From assembly GCA_003483565.1 (NCBI GenBank), contig DMYZ01000138.1, forward strand, positions 1 to 7,878: a stretch of DNA of 7,878 nucleotides, given 5' to 3'. This DNA comes from Prevotella sp. GTDB lineage: Bacteria; Bacteroidota; Bacteroidia; Bacteroidales; Bacteroidaceae. Shown piece after piece: positions 5,573-7,878 of the stretch (within the stretch, counting starts at the first letter, position 1; each line of letters begins with the position of its first letter). The notes under the pieces are model-generated. The model was not told where the DNA came from. It was given only the letters and a program-made list of their open reading frames with translations, and made no database searches. A program made the translations under genes and the position numbers.

Positions 5573-6820
5573 ATGGCAACAGTTAAACCATTTAAAGGAC
5601 TACGTCCTCCCAAGGATCTTGTCGAGAAAATAGAATCCCGCCCGTATGATGTCCTTAATTCAGAGGAGGCTCGTGAAGAAGCTGGTAACAACGAAATGAG
5701 CTTGTATCATATTATCAAACCTGAGATAAACTTTGAGCCTGGAACTTCTGAGTATGATCCTCGTGTGTATGAGAGTGCAGCCGACCACTTCAGAGATTTC
5801 CAGAAAAAAGGATGGTTGGTTCAGGACCAAAAAGAACAATATTATATCTATGCACAGACCATGAACGGAAAGACACAGTATGGTCTTGTAGTAGGGGCAT
5901 ATGTCAATGATTACCTTACAGGGGTCATTAAAAAGCATGAACTTACCCGTCGTGACAAGGAAGAAGACAGAATGAAGCACGTCCGTGTTTGCAATGCCAA
6001 TATGGAACCTGTATTTTTTGCCTATCCAGATGATCCAGTGCTGGACGAACTTGTTTCCAAATATGCTGCAACCAAAACGGAATATGATTTCATTGCTCCA
6101 ATAGACGGTTTCCGACATCAGTTTTGGATAGTAAGCAATGATGCCGACATCAAGACAATTACAGAAGAATTTTCTAAGATGCCAAGTCTATATATCGCAG
6201 ATGGACACCATCGTTCTGCCGCAGCCGCCTTGGTCGGTGCACAAAGAGCAAAGCAGAATCCAAATCATACGGGTAAAGAAGAGTATAATTACTTTATGGC
6301 CGTTTGCTTCCCAGCAAATCAACTGACGATTCTCGACTATAATCGAGTAGTAAAGGACCTGAACGGGTTAACGTCTGAAGAGTTTCTGAAGAAACTAGAG
6401 GCAGATTTTTGCATAGAACAAAAGAGTAATATTATCTATAAGCCACAAGAGCTTCATGAATTCTCTCTTTATCTCGATGGTAAATGGTACAGTCTTAAAG
6501 CTAAAACGGGGACATACGATGACAATGACCCTATCGGCGTATTGGATGTAGATATATCCTCACGATTGATCCTGGACAAAATTCTTGGAATAAAAGATCT
6601 CCGTTCTGACGATCGTATCGATTTTGTCGGAGGACTTCGTGGGCTGCAGGAATTGAAACGCAGAGTGGACAGTGGAGAAATGCGGATAGCACTGGCATTG
6701 CATCCGGTAACCATGAAACAGATTATGGATATTGCAGACAGTGGAAAAATTATGCCACCAAAAGCAACATGGTTTGAACCTAAGTTGCGCTCCGGTCTCA
6801 TTGTTCATAAGCTCGATTAA
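5573..6820 (+). CDS. DUF1015 family protein, possible serine-metabolism enzyme
   Basis: The 415-residue protein has the marks I associate with DUF1015: the N-terminus MATVKPFKGLRPP, the ESRPYDVLN segment (21-29), YDPRVYESAADHF (61-73), KHELTRRDKEEDR (121-133), YIADGHHRSAAA (207-218), and the C-terminal MPPKATWFEPKLRSGL (394-409). No signal peptide or membrane segment is seen, so it is probably cytoplasmic. DGHHR (210-214) resembles the nucleotide/phosphate-handling motif of ParB/sulfiredoxin-fold proteins, a group that, from memory, includes free-serine kinases. Together with its place directly after serC-serA, this suggests a phosphotransfer role on serine or phosphoserine; that is inference, not a recognised assignment. 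It has its own promoter, so the link to the serine genes is by neighbourhood, not by a shared transcript. yigZ follows after 34 bases. Confidence 0.88.
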   Translation: MATVKPFKGLRPPKDLVEKIESRPYDVLNSEEAREEAGNNEMSLYHIIKPEINFEPGTSEYDPRVYESAADHFRDFQKKGWLVQDQKEQYYIYAQTMNGKTQYGLVVGAYVNDYLTGVIKKHELTRRDKEEDRMKHVRVCNANMEPVFFAYPDDPVLDELVSKYAATKTEYDFIAPIDGFRHQFWIVSNDADIKTITEEFSKMPSLYIADGHHRSAAAALVGAQRAKQNPNHTGKEEYNYFMAVCFPANQLTILDYNRVVKDLNGLTSEEFLKKLEADFCIEQKSNIIYKPQELHEFSLYLDGKWYSLKAKTGTYDDNDPIGVLDVDISSRLILDKILGIKDLRSDDRIDFVGGLRGLQELKRRVDSGEMRIALALHPVTMKQIMDIADSGKIMPPKATWFEPKLRSGLIVHKLD

Positions 6821-6854
6821 ATAAAAAATTCACTTAATATCATCTATCATTACA

Positions 6855-7442
6855 TTGACAGACGAATACAAAACTATATCTAATAAAACGGGCAAAGGAG
6901 CTTACACCGAAAAAAGGAGTAAGTTCCTTGCTTTTTCTCATCATGTAGAGTCTCTTGATAAGATTAAAGAGTTATTGTCTCAATATAAAAAGGATTATTA
7001 TGATGCACGACACATCTGTTATGCCTATATACTGGGAGCAGACAGGAAAAACTTTCGCGCTAATGATGACGGAGAACCAAGCAGTACAGCTGGGAAGCCT
7101 ATCCTTGGACAAATCAATAGTAACGAACTCACGGATATCCTCATTGTAATAGTAAGATATTATGGCGGTATCAATCTGGGAACTGGTGGATTAATTGTAG
7201 CTTACCGGACTGCTGCAGCTGCAGCCCTTGCTGATAGTAAAATAGAAATACGACAAATCGAGGTAGTGGTAGATTTTTCGTTTACTTATCCTATGATGAA
7301 TGGAGTGATGCATATCATCAAAGAAATGCAGGCCAAAATAGTAAATCAACATTTTGATAATATTTGCGATATAAAGCTTCGTATCCGCAAAAGTAAGGCT
7401 GACATATTACGTCAAAAATTGGCTGAACTTAATTTTGAATAA
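6855..7442 (+). CDS. yigZ: YigZ/IMPACT family protein (TTG start)
   Basis: The 195-residue protein matches the usual length of bacterial YigZ (about 204 in E. coli). The N-terminal UPF0029/IMPACT domain covers about 15-125, with the family signature ARHICYAYILG (51-61), NDDGEPSSTAGKPIL (70-84) and VRYYGGINLGTGGLIVAYRTAA (100-121). A smaller C-terminal domain of the DUF1949 type covers about 135-192. In eukaryotes IMPACT acts on translation control through GCN1; the bacterial role is not settled. The start is TTG: the frame has no upstream ATG, and the N-terminus TDEYKTIS aligns with where relatives begin. An ATT two codons upstream (6849) is a less likely alternative. The 34-bp gap to the DUF1015 gene, with no promoter or terminator between them, suggests an operon. 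Confidence 0.92.
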   Translation: MTDEYKTISNKTGKGAYTEKRSKFLAFSHHVESLDKIKELLSQYKKDYYDARHICYAYILGADRKNFRANDDGEPSSTAGKPILGQINSNELTDILIVIVRYYGGINLGTGGLIVAYRTAAAAALADSKIEIRQIEVVVDFSFTYPMMNGVMHIIKEMQAKIVNQHFDNICDIKLRIRKSKADILRQKLAELNFE

Positions 7443-7456
7443 TTATTATGATTTGT

Positions 7457-7487
7457 TTTGTTTTATCAGAAAATATATGTACTTTTG
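7457..7487 (+). promoter_or_regulatory. Near-ideal Bacteroidetes promoter upstream of tRNA-Ser
   Basis: TTTG (7457-7460), 19 bases, then TACTTTTG (7480-7487): both elements of the Bacteroidetes sigma-70 consensus match exactly at good spacing, the best promoter in the window. Transcription would begin near 7495, about 150 bases before the mature tRNA. Either the tRNA precursor has a long 5' leader that RNase P removes, or an additional small RNA begins here. No convincing coding frame lies in between. Confidence 0.65.
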
Positions 7488-7647
7488 CAATTGTTCCTTT
7501 TACAAGAGTTAACTATACAGGAATGAATGTTGGCTGACTTTTCTGAATATAAACATATCTACTGACTGGACTTATCGCAAATATTAAAATAAAATGGAAT
7601 ACGAAAATTCCCCAAGCGAGATTTAGAAGTAGTATACTAGACAAATT

Positions 7648-7737
7648 GGAAGTATGGCAGAGTGACCGAATGCGCTGGACTCGAAATCCGGTATACCCAC
7701 TATCTGGGTATCGGGGGTTTGAATCCCTCTACTTCCG
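7648..7737 (+). tRNA. tRNA-Ser (anticodon CGA)
   Basis: It folds fully. The acceptor GGAAGTA (7648-7654) pairs with TACTTCC (7730-7736), and the discriminator is G7737, as in serine tRNAs. The D stem is GCA/TGC (7657-7659, 7671-7673), and the anticodon stem is CTGGA/TCCGG (7675-7679, 7687-7691) with loop CTCGAAA, so the anticodon CGA is at 7682-7684 and reads UCG. The long variable arm ATACCC/GGGTAT (7693-7698, 7706-7711) is a class II feature of serine tRNAs. The T stem GGGGG/CCCTC (7713-7717, 7725-7729) has one G-U pair. CCA is not encoded (CCG follows), so it must be added after transcription. The D loop reads GAGTGACCGAA and the T loop TTTGAAT, so position 19 is A and position 56 is U instead of the usual G and C. 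Confidence 0.97.
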
Positions 7738-7748
7738 CCGACACATTA

Positions 7749-7780
7749 AAAAGGGGCAGACTTAGGTCTGCCCCTTTTCT
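7749..7780 (+). terminator. Intrinsic terminator after tRNA-Ser
   Basis: GGGGCAGAC (7753-7761) pairs perfectly with GTCTGCCCC (7766-7774) around a TTAG loop, flanked by AAAA before and TTTT after, which can extend the stem to 13 bp. It lies 12 bases after the tRNA. The A-run on the 5' side means it could also stop transcription coming from the other strand. Confidence 0.92.
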
Positions 7781-7878
7781 CGTTGATACTCATAGACTTA
7801 CTCGTCTCTCACAGACAACTATTTGTGTACTAAACACTTATAGGGGGAGGGTGTCCATCCGAAACCGTAGTATATCAT

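Noticed and set aside
5660..6118. 152-codon open frame on the minus strand
   Set aside because: It is antisense to the conserved DUF1015 gene, with no promoter, start context or recognisable motif.
7527..7565. 12-codon frame with a nearby AGGA upstream of the tRNA
   Set aside because: Too short, with the AGGA only four bases from the ATG and no recognisable leader-peptide feature such as codon runs or an attenuator.
7594..7626. 10-codon frame starting MEYEN just before the tRNA
   Set aside because: No supporting ribosome-binding site or recognisable motif; could be a remnant, but nothing shows it.
7648..7878. Integration (att) site at the tRNA gene
   Set aside because: No copy of the tRNA 3' end recurs downstream within the window, and no integrase or phage-like gene is present; the 98 bases after the terminator show nothing recognisable.
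1..7878. CRISPR array, insertion sequence or defence system
   Set aside because: No regularly spaced long repeats, transposase-like proteins or terminal inverted repeats; all genes belong to ordinary housekeeping families.

Overview
The window looks like chromosomal DNA of a Bacteroidales bacterium, probably Prevotella/Bacteroides-like. The base composition is AT-rich. Most starts lack a clear Shine-Dalgarno sequence, and several intergenic regions carry the Bacteroidetes-type promoter element TAnnTTTG, in one case with an ideally spaced TTTG upstream. The SerC, SerA, DUF1015 and YigZ proteins all read like Bacteroidales versions, and the tRNA does not encode its CCA end. Genus-level placement is from memory of related proteins and is not secure. 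The genes look like ordinary core genes; I see no mobile element, CRISPR array or defence system.

Layout. (1) 1-475, minus strand: YfcE-type metallophosphodiesterase, cut off by the window edge. (2) 476-608: divergent promoter region with a -7 box on each strand and three TTTGCA repeats exactly 20 bp apart. (3) 609-3169: an exported TPR protein whose stop overlaps (ATGA) the start of a DbpA-family DEAD-box RNA helicase. (4) 3170-3344: leader of the serine genes, with a candidate promoter and a perfect 17-bp palindrome just downstream of it. (5) 3345-5401: serC and serA, separated by a 71-bp gap that holds a 13-bp hairpin. (6) 5402-5572: strong intrinsic terminator, then a new promoter. (7) 5573-7442: a DUF1015 protein and a YigZ/IMPACT-family protein, 34 bp apart and probably co-transcribed. 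(8) 7443-7647: no convincing gene, but the best promoter of the window. (9) 7648-7780: tRNA-Ser(CGA) and a strong terminator. (10) 7781-7878: nothing recognisable.

How the genes work together. SerA oxidises 3-phosphoglycerate and SerC transaminates the product to phosphoserine; no phosphoserine phosphatase gene is present here. The DUF1015 protein carries a DGHHR motif like that of ParB-fold free-serine kinases, so its place beside serC-serA suggests a role in serine/phosphoserine metabolism, though this is inference. A serine tRNA ends the segment, which may be coincidence.

The most notable points are: a tRNA-Ser whose near-universal G19-C56 tertiary pair appears replaced by A19-U56; a short SerA with lysine where the catalytic histidine normally sits; the DUF1015-serine link; and the palindrome in the serC leader.
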